Shown one piece after another: positions 24,368-32,113 of a DNA stretch of 64,000 bases. The notes under the pieces are model-generated. The model had not been told where the DNA came from. It made no database searches and worked only from the letters and a program-made list of their open reading frames with translations. Where the stretch lies: assembly GCA_019635415.1 (NCBI GenBank), contig JAHBZN010000003.1, positions 248,001-312,000 on the forward strand, written 5' to 3'. Source of the DNA: Ramlibacter sp. Lineage in GTDB: Bacteria; Pseudomonadota; Gammaproteobacteria; Burkholderiales; Burkholderiaceae_C. Position 1 is the stretch's first letter. Each line of letters begins with the position of its first letter. The position numbers and the translations under genes were made by a program.

Positions 24368-25412
24368 GCAGAAGGTGCTGCGCCGCTTCTGGTATGCGCT
24401 CATGCCCATGTCGCACCTGGACGACGGGCCCCAGCCCTTCACCCTGATGGGCGAGGACATCGTGCTGTGGAAGCAGGCCGACGGCACGCCCGCCGCCGTG
24501 CGCGACCGCTGCTGCCACCGCACGGCCAAACTCTCCAAAGGCTTCGTCAGCGAAGGCAACCTCACCTGCGGCTACCACGGCTGGACCTACGACTGCACCG
24601 GCGCCTGCGTGAAGATCCCGCAGCAGCCCGACATGCAGATCCCCGCCGGCGCCCGCGTGCCGGCCTACCGCGCGCAGGAGAAATACGGCTACGTGTGGGT
24701 GGCGCTGGACGAGCCACTCAAGCCCATCCCGTACTTCCCGGAAGACGGGGCGCCGGGCTTTCGCCGCATCTTCCAGTTCTACGAGGAATGGAAGACCAGC
24801 CCGCTGCGCATGATGGAGAACTCCTTCGACAACTCGCACTTCTCGTACGTGCACAAGGCCAACTTCGGCATTCTGGAGAACCCGAAGCCCGCGCCCTACG
24901 AGTTCCGCGAGACGGACTACGGCTTCGAGGCCGAGACGACGGTGCCCATCCGCAACCCGCAGCAGAGCTTCCCCATCACCGGCACCACGGAGCCCATCAC
25001 GCACCGGCACCTGGTGAACCGCTACTACCTGCCGTTCAGCCGCCGCTTCGGCTGCACCTACCCGGCCAGCGGGCGCGCGCACATCATCTACAACTGCGCG
25101 ACGCCCATCGACGACGAGCGGATGATGCTGGTGCAGTGGCTGTACCGCAACGACACCGAAGCCGACGTGAGCACCCAGGCTCTGATCGACTGGGACGCCG
25201 CCATCACCGCCGAAGACCGCGACATCCTGGAAGCCACCGACGCGGACGCGTGCGTGGACACCACGCGCCGCGTGGAGTTCCACATGCCTTCCGACAAGCC
25301 CGGCCTGGTGATCCGCAAACAGCTGCTGGACCTGCTGCGCGCCCACGGCGAGGAAGAAGTGCACCGCGGCAACGTCGGCAAGACCCTCCCCGTCCGCGCC
25401 GAAGCCTCATGA
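24354..25412 (+). CDS. Rieske non-heme iron oxygenase, alpha subunit (second paralogue)
   Basis: This is also 352 residues, with the same domain order as its upstream neighbour. The cluster ligands are CCHRTAKLSKG and CGYHGW, and the iron site NSFDNSHFSYVH. The N-terminal 130 residues are strongly alike (LRRFWYA.MP, PQPFTLMGEDIVLWKQADG). The catalytic domains differ more, as expected for different regiospecificity or for a hetero-oligomer. ATG 24354 follows CAGGAGG and overlaps the first gene by 14 bases, so the two are translationally coupled. Tandem alpha-type paralogues acting on successive positions are known for caffeine N-demethylases (NdmA/NdmB). Confidence 0.92.
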   Translation: MLTTKQKVLRRFWYALMPMSHLDDGPQPFTLMGEDIVLWKQADGTPAAVRDRCCHRTAKLSKGFVSEGNLTCGYHGWTYDCTGACVKIPQQPDMQIPAGARVPAYRAQEKYGYVWVALDEPLKPIPYFPEDGAPGFRRIFQFYEEWKTSPLRMMENSFDNSHFSYVHKANFGILENPKPAPYEFRETDYGFEAETTVPIRNPQQSFPITGTTEPITHRHLVNRYYLPFSRRFGCTYPASGRAHIIYNCATPIDDERMMLVQWLYRNDTEADVSTQALIDWDAAITAEDRDILEATDADACVDTTRRVEFHMPSDKPGLVIRKQLLDLLRAHGEEEVHRGNVGKTLPVRAEAS

Positions 25413-26824
25413 GCCGCCTGCTGATCCGCAACGCCACCGCCATCCTCACGGGCCAACCGGGCGCGGAGGCGCGGCACCCGGGGCCGGACATCCGCATCGC
25501 CAACGGGCGCATCGAGGCCATGGGCGCATTGGCGCCGCTGCAGGGCGAGGAGCAGATCGACGCGACGGACTGTGTGGTCTACCCCGCCTGGGTGAACACG
25601 CACCACCACCTGTTCCAGTCGCTGCTCAAGGGCGACCCCATGGGCATCAACGCCACGCTGACACCCTGGCTCAGTGCCACGCCCTTCCGCCTGCGGCCGA
25701 AGATGGACGAAGGCATGTTCCGCCTGGCCGCCCGCATCGGGCTGGTGGAGCTGGCGCTGTCGGGCTGCGGCACGGTGGCGGACCACAATTACCACTACTG
25801 GCCCGGCATGCCTTACGACGGCTCGGCCATCCTGTTCGAGGAAGCGCAGGCGCTGGGCCTGCGGTTCGCGCTGTGCCGGGGTGGTGGCACGCTGTCGCGC
25901 ATCGACGCCACCGAGCTGCCGCCGGAGCTGCGCCCGGAAACGTTGGAACAGTTCCTGACCGACATCGAGCGCACCGCCCAGCGCTTCCACGACCCGGCCC
26001 CCGACAGCACGCGCCGCGTCGTCGTCGCGCCCACCACGCCGCCGCATTCCATGCGGCCCGGGGAGCTGAAGGAAACCGCCGCCTTTGCGCGCGCTCGCGG
26101 CCTGCGCCTGCACTCGCACCTGTCGGAGACGGTGCACTACCACGACACCGTGCATTCGCAGCACGGCATCAAGCCCATCCACTTCGCGGAAAGCATCGGC
26201 TGGCTGGGGCCGGACGTGTGGTTTGCGCACCTGGTGAAGCTGGACGCGGACGAGATCGAGCTGCTGGGCAAAACGCATACCGGCATCGCGCATTGCCCGC
26301 AGAGCAACGGGCGGCTGGGCAGCGGGATTGCCCCGGTGCGGGCGCTCGAGGAAGCCGGCGCCACGGTGTCGATCGGCGTGGACGGCGCCGCCTCCAATGA
26401 GGCGGCCGACATGATTTCAGAGACGCACGCCGCCTGGCTGATGCAACGCGCGCGCGCCGGCGAGGCCGCTGTGGCCCACTACCGCGGCGGCCGGGGCGAA
26501 GCCGATGCCGCAGCCGCCGCCACCGTGGAGGACGTGGTGCGCTGGGGCACAGCCGGGGGGGCGAAGATCCTGGGGCTGGACGCGGTCGGGACGCTGGCGC
26601 CGGGAATGGCCGCGGACATCGCGCTGTACGCCACGGACCGGGACCCGCGCCATTTCGGCCTGCACGACCCGGCCATTGCGCCCGTGGCCTGCGGTGGCGC
26701 GGCGCACCTGAAGGCGCTGCTGGTGGGCGGGCACCGCGTGGTCAGCGACGGGGCGCTGCCCGGGTTGGACCTCGCGGCGCTGGGACGGCAGGCCCGCGCC
26801 GCCGTGCAGCGCCTGCAGGGCTGA
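25409..26824 (+). CDS. amidohydrolase, 8-oxoguanine/isoxanthopterin deaminase-like
   Basis: A 471-residue TrzA/SsnA-type (COG0402) amidohydrolase. In order it shows VNTHHHLFQSLLKGDP with the HxH metal pair, LRLHSHLSETVHYHDTV with the ligand His and substrate Glu, the conserved His in VWFAHLVKLD, HCPQSNGRLGSGIAPVRAL and the catalytic Asp in GVDGAASNE. The HCPxSNxRLxSGIAPVR block and GVDGxASN are those of 8-oxoguanine deaminase; the HLSETV...H segment recalls isoxanthopterin deaminases. Both remove an exocyclic amine from an oxidised purine or pterin ring, the kind of product a Rieske oxygenase or molybdenum hydroxylase would make. It is the last gene of the cluster, overlapping the upstream stop (ATGA). 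The precise substrate is not assignable. Confidence 0.85.
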   Translation: MSRLLIRNATAILTGQPGAEARHPGPDIRIANGRIEAMGALAPLQGEEQIDATDCVVYPAWVNTHHHLFQSLLKGDPMGINATLTPWLSATPFRLRPKMDEGMFRLAARIGLVELALSGCGTVADHNYHYWPGMPYDGSAILFEEAQALGLRFALCRGGGTLSRIDATELPPELRPETLEQFLTDIERTAQRFHDPAPDSTRRVVVAPTTPPHSMRPGELKETAAFARARGLRLHSHLSETVHYHDTVHSQHGIKPIHFAESIGWLGPDVWFAHLVKLDADEIELLGKTHTGIAHCPQSNGRLGSGIAPVRALEEAGATVSIGVDGAASNEAADMISETHAAWLMQRARAGEAAVAHYRGGRGEADAAAAATVEDVVRWGTAGGAKILGLDAVGTLAPGMAADIALYATDRDPRHFGLHDPAIAPVACGGAAHLKALLVGGHRVVSDGALPGLDLAALGRQARAAVQRLQG

Positions 26825-26826
26825 GC

Positions 26827-28857
26827 TCAGGCGGTGGCAGAAGACTGGCGGTCGCGCGCGAACGCCACATACCAGTCCAGGCAGCCCGGGTTGGCCATGG
26901 CGTCCTTGTTGACCACCTTTTCGAGCGGCTGACCCAGCAGCAGCTTCTTGATCGGCAGCTCCTGCTTCTTGCCGCTGAGGGTGCGCGGGATTTCCGCCAC
27001 CTGGAAGATGTCGTTGGGCACGAAGCGCGGGCTCAGCGCGGTCTTGATGGCACCGTTGAGCCTTGCACGCATCGCGTCGTCCAGCGCCACGCCGTCGCGC
27101 AGCACCACAAACAGGGGCATGTAGCTGTCGCGGCCCAGGTATTCGAGGTCCACCACCATCGAGTCCATGACTTCGGGCAGGGCCTCGACGGCGCTGTACA
27201 GCTCGCTGGTGCCCATGCGCAGGCCGTGGCGGTTGATGGTGGCGTCGCTGCGGCCGTAGATGATGCAGCCGCCCGCGGGCGTGACCTTGAGCCAGTCGCC
27301 GTGGCGCCAGACGCCGGGGTACATGTCGAAGTAGCTCGACAGGTAGCGCTTGTTGCCCTCGTCGCCCCAGAAGTACAGCGGCATGGACGGAATGGGCTGC
27401 GTGCAGACCAGTTCGCCCACTTCGTCGATGACGGGCTGGCCCTGCTCGTTCCAGGCCTCGACCGCGCAGCCCAGCAGGCGGCACTGCATCTGGCCGGGCA
27501 CGAGCGGCAGCTCGCGGTTGCCACCAATGAAGGCACCGGCAAAGTCCGTCCCGCCTGAAATGTTGCACCACCAGATGTCCTTGACGCCCAGCGCCTCGAA
27601 CTGCGCGGTGCCCCAGCGCTGGGCCTCTTCGGACAGCGGCGAGCCCGTGGTGCCGAGCGCACGCACGCGGCCGAGCCCCGGCAGGGCCTTGAGGTCCACG
27701 CCGGCCTTCAGGCAATTGGCAAAGAACGCCGCGCCCGCGCCAAAAAAGGTCACGCCCAGCTCTGCGCCAAAGCGCCACAGCGTGGTCCAGTCGGGGCTGT
27801 CCTTGCTGCCGCCGGGGTTGCCGTCGTAGATGCAGCAGGTGGTGCCGTTGAGCAGGCCGCTCATCTGCGCATTCCACATGACCCAGCCTGTGGAGCTGTA
27901 CCAGTGGTAGCGCTCACCGAAGTTGTTGGGCAGGTAGCTGCAGCCCACGTCGTTGTGCAGGGTCTTGAGCGCCAGCGCCACGATGACCGTGCCGCCGTGC
28001 CCATGCACGATGGGCTTGGGCAGGCCCGTGGTGCCGCTGGAGTAGACGATCCACAGCGGGTGGTCGAACGGCAGCCAGCGGGGGGTGAAAGCCGCGGTTT
28101 CAGCGTCATTTCGGGCGGTAGCCCCCGCCAATTGGGCGTAGGGCGCTAGGGATTTCATAGCATCAGCCGGCACCCCCAGGTTCTCGTGGACGATCAGGTG
28201 CGTCACGCTGGGCAGCGCGGCGCGCATCTCGGCCACCACCGCGGTGCGGTCGAAATCGCGCCCGCCATAGCTCACGCCGTCGCAGGCGATCAGCACCTTG
28301 GGTTCGATCTGGCGGAAACGGTCCAGCACGGCGTGGGTGCCCATGTCCGGCGCGCAGATGCTCCACACGCCGCCCAGGCTGACCACCGCGAGGAACGCCA
28401 CCATGGCCTCGGGAATGTTGGGCAGGTAGGCCGCCACGCGGTCGCCGGGCTGCAGGCCCTGGGCCTGCAGGTGCAGGGCCAGCGAGGCGACCTGGCGGCG
28501 CAGCTCGGGCCAGCTCAGCTCGCGGTGGTGGCCCTTCTCGTTGCGGCTGATCAGGGCCGGAAAGCCGGCGGCGTCGGCCGCCTCGACATGGCGGAACACC
28601 TGCTGCGCGTAGTTGAACTGCGCACCCGGGAACCACGAAACCCCGGGCATGGCCCCCCCGGACTTCACCGCCGTGTGCGGCGTGGGGGACTGCAGGTCGA
28701 AGTAGTCCCAGATGCTCTGCCAGAACGCGTCCAGGTCGGTCACCGACCAGCGCCACAACGCGTCGTAGGAGTCGAACGACAGGCCACGCTGCTCGCGCAG
28801 CCATTGCTGGTAGAGGGTGATCTGGGGGATGTTGGGCGGGGAAGTGGTCTCGGGCAT
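26827..28857 (-). CDS. acetoacetyl-CoA synthetase
   Basis: A 676-residue ANL-superfamily ligase that activates acetoacetate with ATP and CoA in the cytoplasm. The order is an N-terminal ACS extension (ALWRWSVTDLDAFWQSIWDYF), the P-loop YSSGTTGLPKPIVHGHGG, GTTGSPLSEEA, NISGGTDFAGAF, the hinge YGRSDATINRHGLRMGTSE and the catalytic Lys in LSGKKQELPIKKLL. Acetoacetyl-CoA synthetase is distinguished from acetyl-CoA synthetase by NISGGTDF and the short C-terminus. ATG 28857 is the natural start. A dispersed repeat (28096-28160) encodes about 22 residues (MKSLAPYAQLAG onward to NDAETAA) between two conserved blocks. Its stop is only two bases from the stop of the convergent deaminase gene. The divergent TetR gene may regulate it. 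Confidence 0.92.
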   Translation of the reverse strand: MPETTSPPNIPQITLYQQWLREQRGLSFDSYDALWRWSVTDLDAFWQSIWDYFDLQSPTPHTAVKSGGAMPGVSWFPGAQFNYAQQVFRHVEAADAAGFPALISRNEKGHHRELSWPELRRQVASLALHLQAQGLQPGDRVAAYLPNIPEAMVAFLAVVSLGGVWSICAPDMGTHAVLDRFRQIEPKVLIACDGVSYGGRDFDRTAVVAEMRAALPSVTHLIVHENLGVPADAMKSLAPYAQLAGATARNDAETAAFTPRWLPFDHPLWIVYSSGTTGLPKPIVHGHGGTVIVALALKTLHNDVGCSYLPNNFGERYHWYSSTGWVMWNAQMSGLLNGTTCCIYDGNPGGSKDSPDWTTLWRFGAELGVTFFGAGAAFFANCLKAGVDLKALPGLGRVRALGTTGSPLSEEAQRWGTAQFEALGVKDIWWCNISGGTDFAGAFIGGNRELPLVPGQMQCRLLGCAVEAWNEQGQPVIDEVGELVCTQPIPSMPLYFWGDEGNKRYLSSYFDMYPGVWRHGDWLKVTPAGGCIIYGRSDATINRHGLRMGTSELYSAVEALPEVMDSMVVDLEYLGRDSYMPLFVVLRDGVALDDAMRARLNGAIKTALSPRFVPNDIFQVAEIPRTLSGKKQELPIKKLLLGQPLEKVVNKDAMANPGCLDWYVAFARDRQSSATA
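28096..28160 (-). repeat. dispersed mini-repeat, copy D (inside the acetoacetyl-CoA synthetase gene)
   Basis: On the minus strand this copy reads GCTATGAAATCCCTAGC, a GC-rich middle, then GGGGCTACCGCCCG and a distal TGACGCTGAAA. The last blocks recur almost exactly in copy F (GGGGCTACCGCCC, TGACGCCTGAA). It is read through in frame. Confidence 0.65.
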
Positions 28858-28948
28858 CGGGCAAGCATACCCACGCCGCGCCCCGGTGGCATTGGGGGAA
28901 CGCCTCAGAGGGGGCCGAGCGGGTGCGCGGCTTGGCAAAGGGGCTGGC

Positions 28949-28984
28949 TTGCAGTTTCGCACATGCGTGCTATTATTCGCACCA
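28949..28984 (+). promoter_or_regulatory. TetR promoter and operator, probably leaderless
   Basis: TTGCAG (28949-28954) and TATTAT (28971-28976) with 16-base spacing form a good sigma-70 promoter. The spacer contains TCGCAC-ATGC-GTGCTA (28957-28972), an inverted repeat with one mismatch that matches the perfect site at 29638-29653. The start codon begins eight bases after the -10, so the transcript would have little or no 5' leader. Confidence 0.65.
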
Positions 28985-29586
28985 TGGACGCCAAAACCCA
29001 GAAAGCCGAGCTGACCCGCGCCGCCATCATTGGCGCCGCGCTGGACATGGCCGCGGCCGAGGGCCTGCGTTCGATCAGCCTGCAGGCGGTGGCCACCCGC
29101 ATCGGCCTGTCCAAGAGCGGGGTCTTCTCGCGCGTGGGCTCGCTGGAGGCCCTGCAGAAGGCAGTGATCGAGGAGTTTGGCCGCCGCTTCCTGGCCGACG
29201 TGTTCGTGCCGGCCATGCAGTTCCCCAAGGGGCTGCCGCGGTTGCAGGAGATCGTGCGGCGCTGGATCGTGCGCATGCGCGACGTGGAGGTCAAGCAGGG
29301 CTGCCTGTACACCGCCGGCGCCTTTGAGCTGGACGACCAGGAGGGCGCGCTGCGCGACATGCTGCTGGACGAGGTCACGCGCTGGCGGGCCGCGCTGCGC
29401 CGCACCGTGCTGCAGGCCGTGGAAGCCGGCCACCTCCAACCCGATACCGATGCCGAGCAGCTGGTCAGCGAAGTCAGCAGCCTGGCCGTCGGCCTGCTGC
29501 ACGATGCGCGCTTCCTGCGCGATCCGCGCGCGGCGGAACGAACCCAGGCGTCGTGGGACCGCCTGATCAAGAGCTACCAGACCTGA
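28984..29586 (+). CDS. TetR-family regulator (TetR_C_6/YcdC-like)
   Basis: A 200-residue TetR protein. The N-terminal DNA-binding domain reads LTRAAIIGAALDMAAAEGLR and SISLQAVATRIGLSKSGVFSRVGSL. The C-terminal domain (QGCLYTAGAFELDDQEGALR, then VEAGHLQPDTDAEQLVSEV) is of the type often found beside acyl-CoA and hydrolase genes. The same inverted repeat, TCGCAC(N4)GTGCGA, occurs in its own promoter and ahead of the small-protein/hydrolase pair downstream. Autoregulation and control of that pair are therefore well supported by sequence. The divergent acetoacetyl-CoA synthetase gene, 127 bases away, may share the operator. The inducer is unknown. Confidence 0.9.
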   Translation: MDAKTQKAELTRAAIIGAALDMAAAEGLRSISLQAVATRIGLSKSGVFSRVGSLEALQKAVIEEFGRRFLADVFVPAMQFPKGLPRLQEIVRRWIVRMRDVEVKQGCLYTAGAFELDDQEGALRDMLLDEVTRWRAALRRTVLQAVEAGHLQPDTDAEQLVSEVSSLAVGLLHDARFLRDPRAAERTQASWDRLIKSYQT

Positions 29587-29637
29587 CACCCCACGAGGAT
29601 GCCGGCCATGCTGCCTTGTTTTTGTCTTGCCCACATT

Positions 29638-29653
29638 TCGCACGAGTGTGCGA
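29638..29653. promoter_or_regulatory. perfect TetR-type operator TCGCAC(N4)GTGCGA
   Basis: TCGCAC-GAGT-GTGCGA is a perfect 6-bp inverted repeat with a 4-base spacer, matching the site in the promoter of the adjacent TetR gene. It lies 13 bases before the start codon of the small membrane protein gene. Confidence 0.7.
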
Positions 29654-29666
29654 TGAAAGGAACATC

Positions 29667-29780
29667 ATGCTGATCGCTCTTGCCCTGCTGGCCTTCTGTG
29701 GCGCAGCCCGCCTGGCCTCCGCCGCGCTGCAGTCGCTGCGCGGACTGCCCCGCAGCAACGAAGACTGGATCTACTACTGA
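29667..29780 (+). CDS. 37-residue small membrane protein
   Basis: A short gene from ATG 29667, well placed after the ribosome binding site AAAGGA. The product has one hydrophobic segment (MLIALALLAFCGAARLASA), then a short basic/polar tail ending NEDWIYY. It is too short for a full transporter or enzyme and probably sits in the inner membrane with the tail outside the lipid. It lies between a perfect TetR operator and the alpha/beta hydrolase gene (16 bases downstream), suggesting co-regulation with that hydrolase. I know no function. The start, ribosome binding site and operator together make a real gene likely. Confidence 0.65.
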   Translation: MLIALALLAFCGAARLASAALQSLRGLPRSNEDWIYY

Positions 29781-29796
29781 GCCCCGGGAGCCTGCC

Positions 29797-30684
29797 ATGA
29801 CACGCACCGCACTTGAAGCCACCTCCGCCTTCTACCAGGCGAGCCCCGGCATCCGCCTGTTCCGCTTTGCGCTGGGCACCTTCCAGCGCGTGTGGCCCGC
29901 GCTGGGCGTGCGGGCCGCCTACCGACTGTTTGGCACGCCGCTGCCGCCCAAGTGGCTGAACCGCCGCGGCCCCTGGGACACGCACTGGCGCATCGAGTCC
30001 TGGCCGTTCGAGAAAGCCAGCATCACGCTGTATTCGCAGCCCGTGGCGCCGCACGGACCCGTGGTGCTGCTGCTGCACGGCTGGGGCGGCCACGCGCGCC
30101 AGATGCAGCCGCTGGCTGACGCGCTGGCGGCGCAGGGCCTGCGGCCGGTGATCGTGGAGATGCCGGCCCATGGCCGCAGCGCCGGCGCGGTGAGCAACCT
30201 GCCGCAGTTCGCGCGCGTCATCGACTACGTGGTGGCCCGCCTGCAGCAGGAAGGCCACAGCGTGGGCGCCGTCGTCGCGCATTCACTGGCGGCCAATGCC
30301 GCGGCCTACGCGGCCAGCCGCGGCACGCCCATGGAACGGCTGGTGCTGCTGGCGCCCCCGGCCTCGCCGCGCGAATACACGCGCCTGTTTGCGCAGGTGT
30401 TCGGCCTGTCGGAGCGTACGCGCGCGGCCATGCAAAGCCGCATCGAGGCACGCGAGGGCATCCTGATGCCGCAGTTCGAGCCCGACGCCGTGGGCCCGCG
30501 CCTGCGCCTGCCCACACTGGTGGTGCACGACCGCGGCGACAGCATCAACCGCTTTGCCGACGGCCAGGCGTATGCACACGCGGTGCGCGGCGCGCAGCTG
30601 GTGGCGACCGAGGGCCTGGGCCACCGCCGCATCCTCAAGGACGCCAATGTGATCGGCCGCGTGGCGATTTTCGTGCGGCCCTGA
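29797..30684 (+). CDS. alpha/beta hydrolase
   Basis: A 295-residue alpha/beta hydrolase. VVLLLHGWGGHARQMQPLADAL holds the oxyanion HGW, and EMPAHGRSAG and VVAHSLAANAAAYAA the nucleophile elbow (AHSLA with Ser). VVHDRGDSINRF gives the acid Asp and GLGHRRILKD the catalytic His. The elbow lacks the second glycine of GxSxG (AHSLA), as in several lipase/thioesterase-like relatives. The first 60 residues (ALEATSAFYQASPGIRLFRF) are an amphipathic extension and suggest membrane contact. It is co-transcribed with the upstream small membrane protein under the TetR operator. The substrate is unknown; a short-chain ester or thioester is the usual guess. Confidence 0.85.
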   Translation: MTRTALEATSAFYQASPGIRLFRFALGTFQRVWPALGVRAAYRLFGTPLPPKWLNRRGPWDTHWRIESWPFEKASITLYSQPVAPHGPVVLLLHGWGGHARQMQPLADALAAQGLRPVIVEMPAHGRSAGAVSNLPQFARVIDYVVARLQQEGHSVGAVVAHSLAANAAAYAASRGTPMERLVLLAPPASPREYTRLFAQVFGLSERTRAAMQSRIEAREGILMPQFEPDAVGPRLRLPTLVVHDRGDSINRFADGQAYAHAVRGAQLVATEGLGHRRILKDANVIGRVAIFVRP

Positions 30685-30778
30685 CGCGCCACCGCCCCGG
30701 GCACTTGCGGCGGCGCAGCTTGCACCGCCACCACGTTGCCCCTAGCATCGCTGCACTTCAAACAACGAGGAGCGGAAG

Positions 30779-32065
30779 ATGGGCCTGTTCGACTGGACAG
30801 AAAAGCCGGCGTCGGTATTGCAGCAGGGCGGGGTGATCGGCCCCGATGAACGGCTGCCCTGGCCGCAGACCGTGGCCATGGGCGTGCAGCACGTGATCGC
30901 CATGTTTGGCGCCACGGTGCTGGCCCCCATCCTCATGGGCTTTGACCCCAACATCGCCATCCTGATGAGCGGCCTGGGCACGCTGATCTTCTTTGCCATC
31001 ACCGGCGGCAAGGTGCCCAGCTACCTCGGCTCCAGCTTTGCCTTCATCGGCGTGGTGATCGCGGCCAGCGCCTATGCCGGCAAGGGGCCCAACGGCAATA
31101 TCGGTGTGGCGCTGGGCGGCATCGTGGCCTGCGGCGTGGTGTACATCGCCATCGGTGCGGTCGTGCAGGCTGTGGGCACGGGCTGGGTCGAGCGGCTGAT
31201 GCCGCCTGTGGTCACGGGCGCGGTGGTGGCCGTGATCGGGCTGAACCTGGCGGGCATTCCGGTCAAGAACATGGCCGCGAGCAACTTCGAGTCATGGATG
31301 CAGGCGGTCACGTTCGTGTCGGTGGCGCTGGTGGCGGTGTTCACGCGCGGCATGGTGCAGCGCCTGCTGATCCTGGTGGGGCTGATCGTGGCCTCGGTCA
31401 TTTACGCGGTGCTGACCAACGGCTTGGGCCTGGGCAAGCCCATGGACTTTTCAGGCATTGCCCATGCGGCCTGGATTGGCGCGCCGGCCTTTGCCGCACC
31501 GGTGTTCAGCGCCAATGCCATGCTGCTGATCGCGCCCGTGGCCATCATTCTGGTGGCCGAGAACCTGGGCCACATCAAGGCCGTGACGGCCATGACCGGG
31601 CGCAACCTGGACCAGTACATGGGCCGCGCCTTCATCGGCGACGGCGTGGCCACGGTCGTGAGTGGCAGCGCCGGGGGCACGGGCGTGACCACGTACGCCG
31701 AGAACATCGGCGTCATGGCCGCGACCAAGATCTATTCCACCGCCATCTTCCTGGTGGCCGCCGGCATCGCCGTGGTGCTGGGCTTCAGCCCCAAGTTTGG
31801 CGCGGTGATCCAGGCGATTCCGCTGCCGGTCATGGGCGGCGTGAGCATCGTCGTGTTCGGCCTGATCGCCGTGGCCGGCGCCAAGATCTGGGTCGACAAC
31901 AAGGTCGACTTCTCGGACAACAAAAACCTGCTGGTGGCCGCCATCACCCTGGTGCTGGGCACGGGGGACTTCACGCTGAAGTTTGGCGGGTTCGCGCTGG
32001 GCGGGATCGGGACGGCGACGTTTGGGGCGATTTTGCTGTGGGCGTTGCTGAATCGGGGGAAATGA
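30779..32065 (+). CDS. uracil/xanthine permease (NCS2 family)
   Basis: A 428-residue inner-membrane nucleobase:cation symporter-2 protein with 12-14 helices. Family marks are WPQTVAMGVQHVIAMFGATVLAP at the start, the NCS2 substrate-site helix VAIILVAENLGHIKAVTAM, then GGTGVTTYAENIGVMAATKIYS and the late PLPVMGGVSIVVFGLIAVAG. The AENLGH and TTYAENIG sequences place it with UraA/RutG-type uracil permeases rather than purine permeases. ATG 30779 has AGGAGCG upstream. It stands alone on the plus strand. Its presence six kilobases from the RutR-regulated cluster is suggestive, but no shared regulatory site was found. Confidence 0.93.
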   Translation: MGLFDWTEKPASVLQQGGVIGPDERLPWPQTVAMGVQHVIAMFGATVLAPILMGFDPNIAILMSGLGTLIFFAITGGKVPSYLGSSFAFIGVVIAASAYAGKGPNGNIGVALGGIVACGVVYIAIGAVVQAVGTGWVERLMPPVVTGAVVAVIGLNLAGIPVKNMAASNFESWMQAVTFVSVALVAVFTRGMVQRLLILVGLIVASVIYAVLTNGLGLGKPMDFSGIAHAAWIGAPAFAAPVFSANAMLLIAPVAIILVAENLGHIKAVTAMTGRNLDQYMGRAFIGDGVATVVSGSAGGTGVTTYAENIGVMAATKIYSTAIFLVAAGIAVVLGFSPKFGAVIQAIPLPVMGGVSIVVFGLIAVAGAKIWVDNKVDFSDNKNLLVAAITLVLGTGDFTLKFGGFALGGIGTATFGAILLWALLNRGK

Positions 32066-32113
32066 CGGCGGCACCGTGTGCCCGGCCCGATGGCCTGCGG
32101 GCCGAGGCCACGG

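Noticed and set aside
22301-24565. Long minus-strand open frame (754 codons) across the second binding protein and the first Rieske gene
   Set aside because: It spans two well-supported plus-strand genes and their intergenic gap and contains no recognisable motif; a high-GC artefact.
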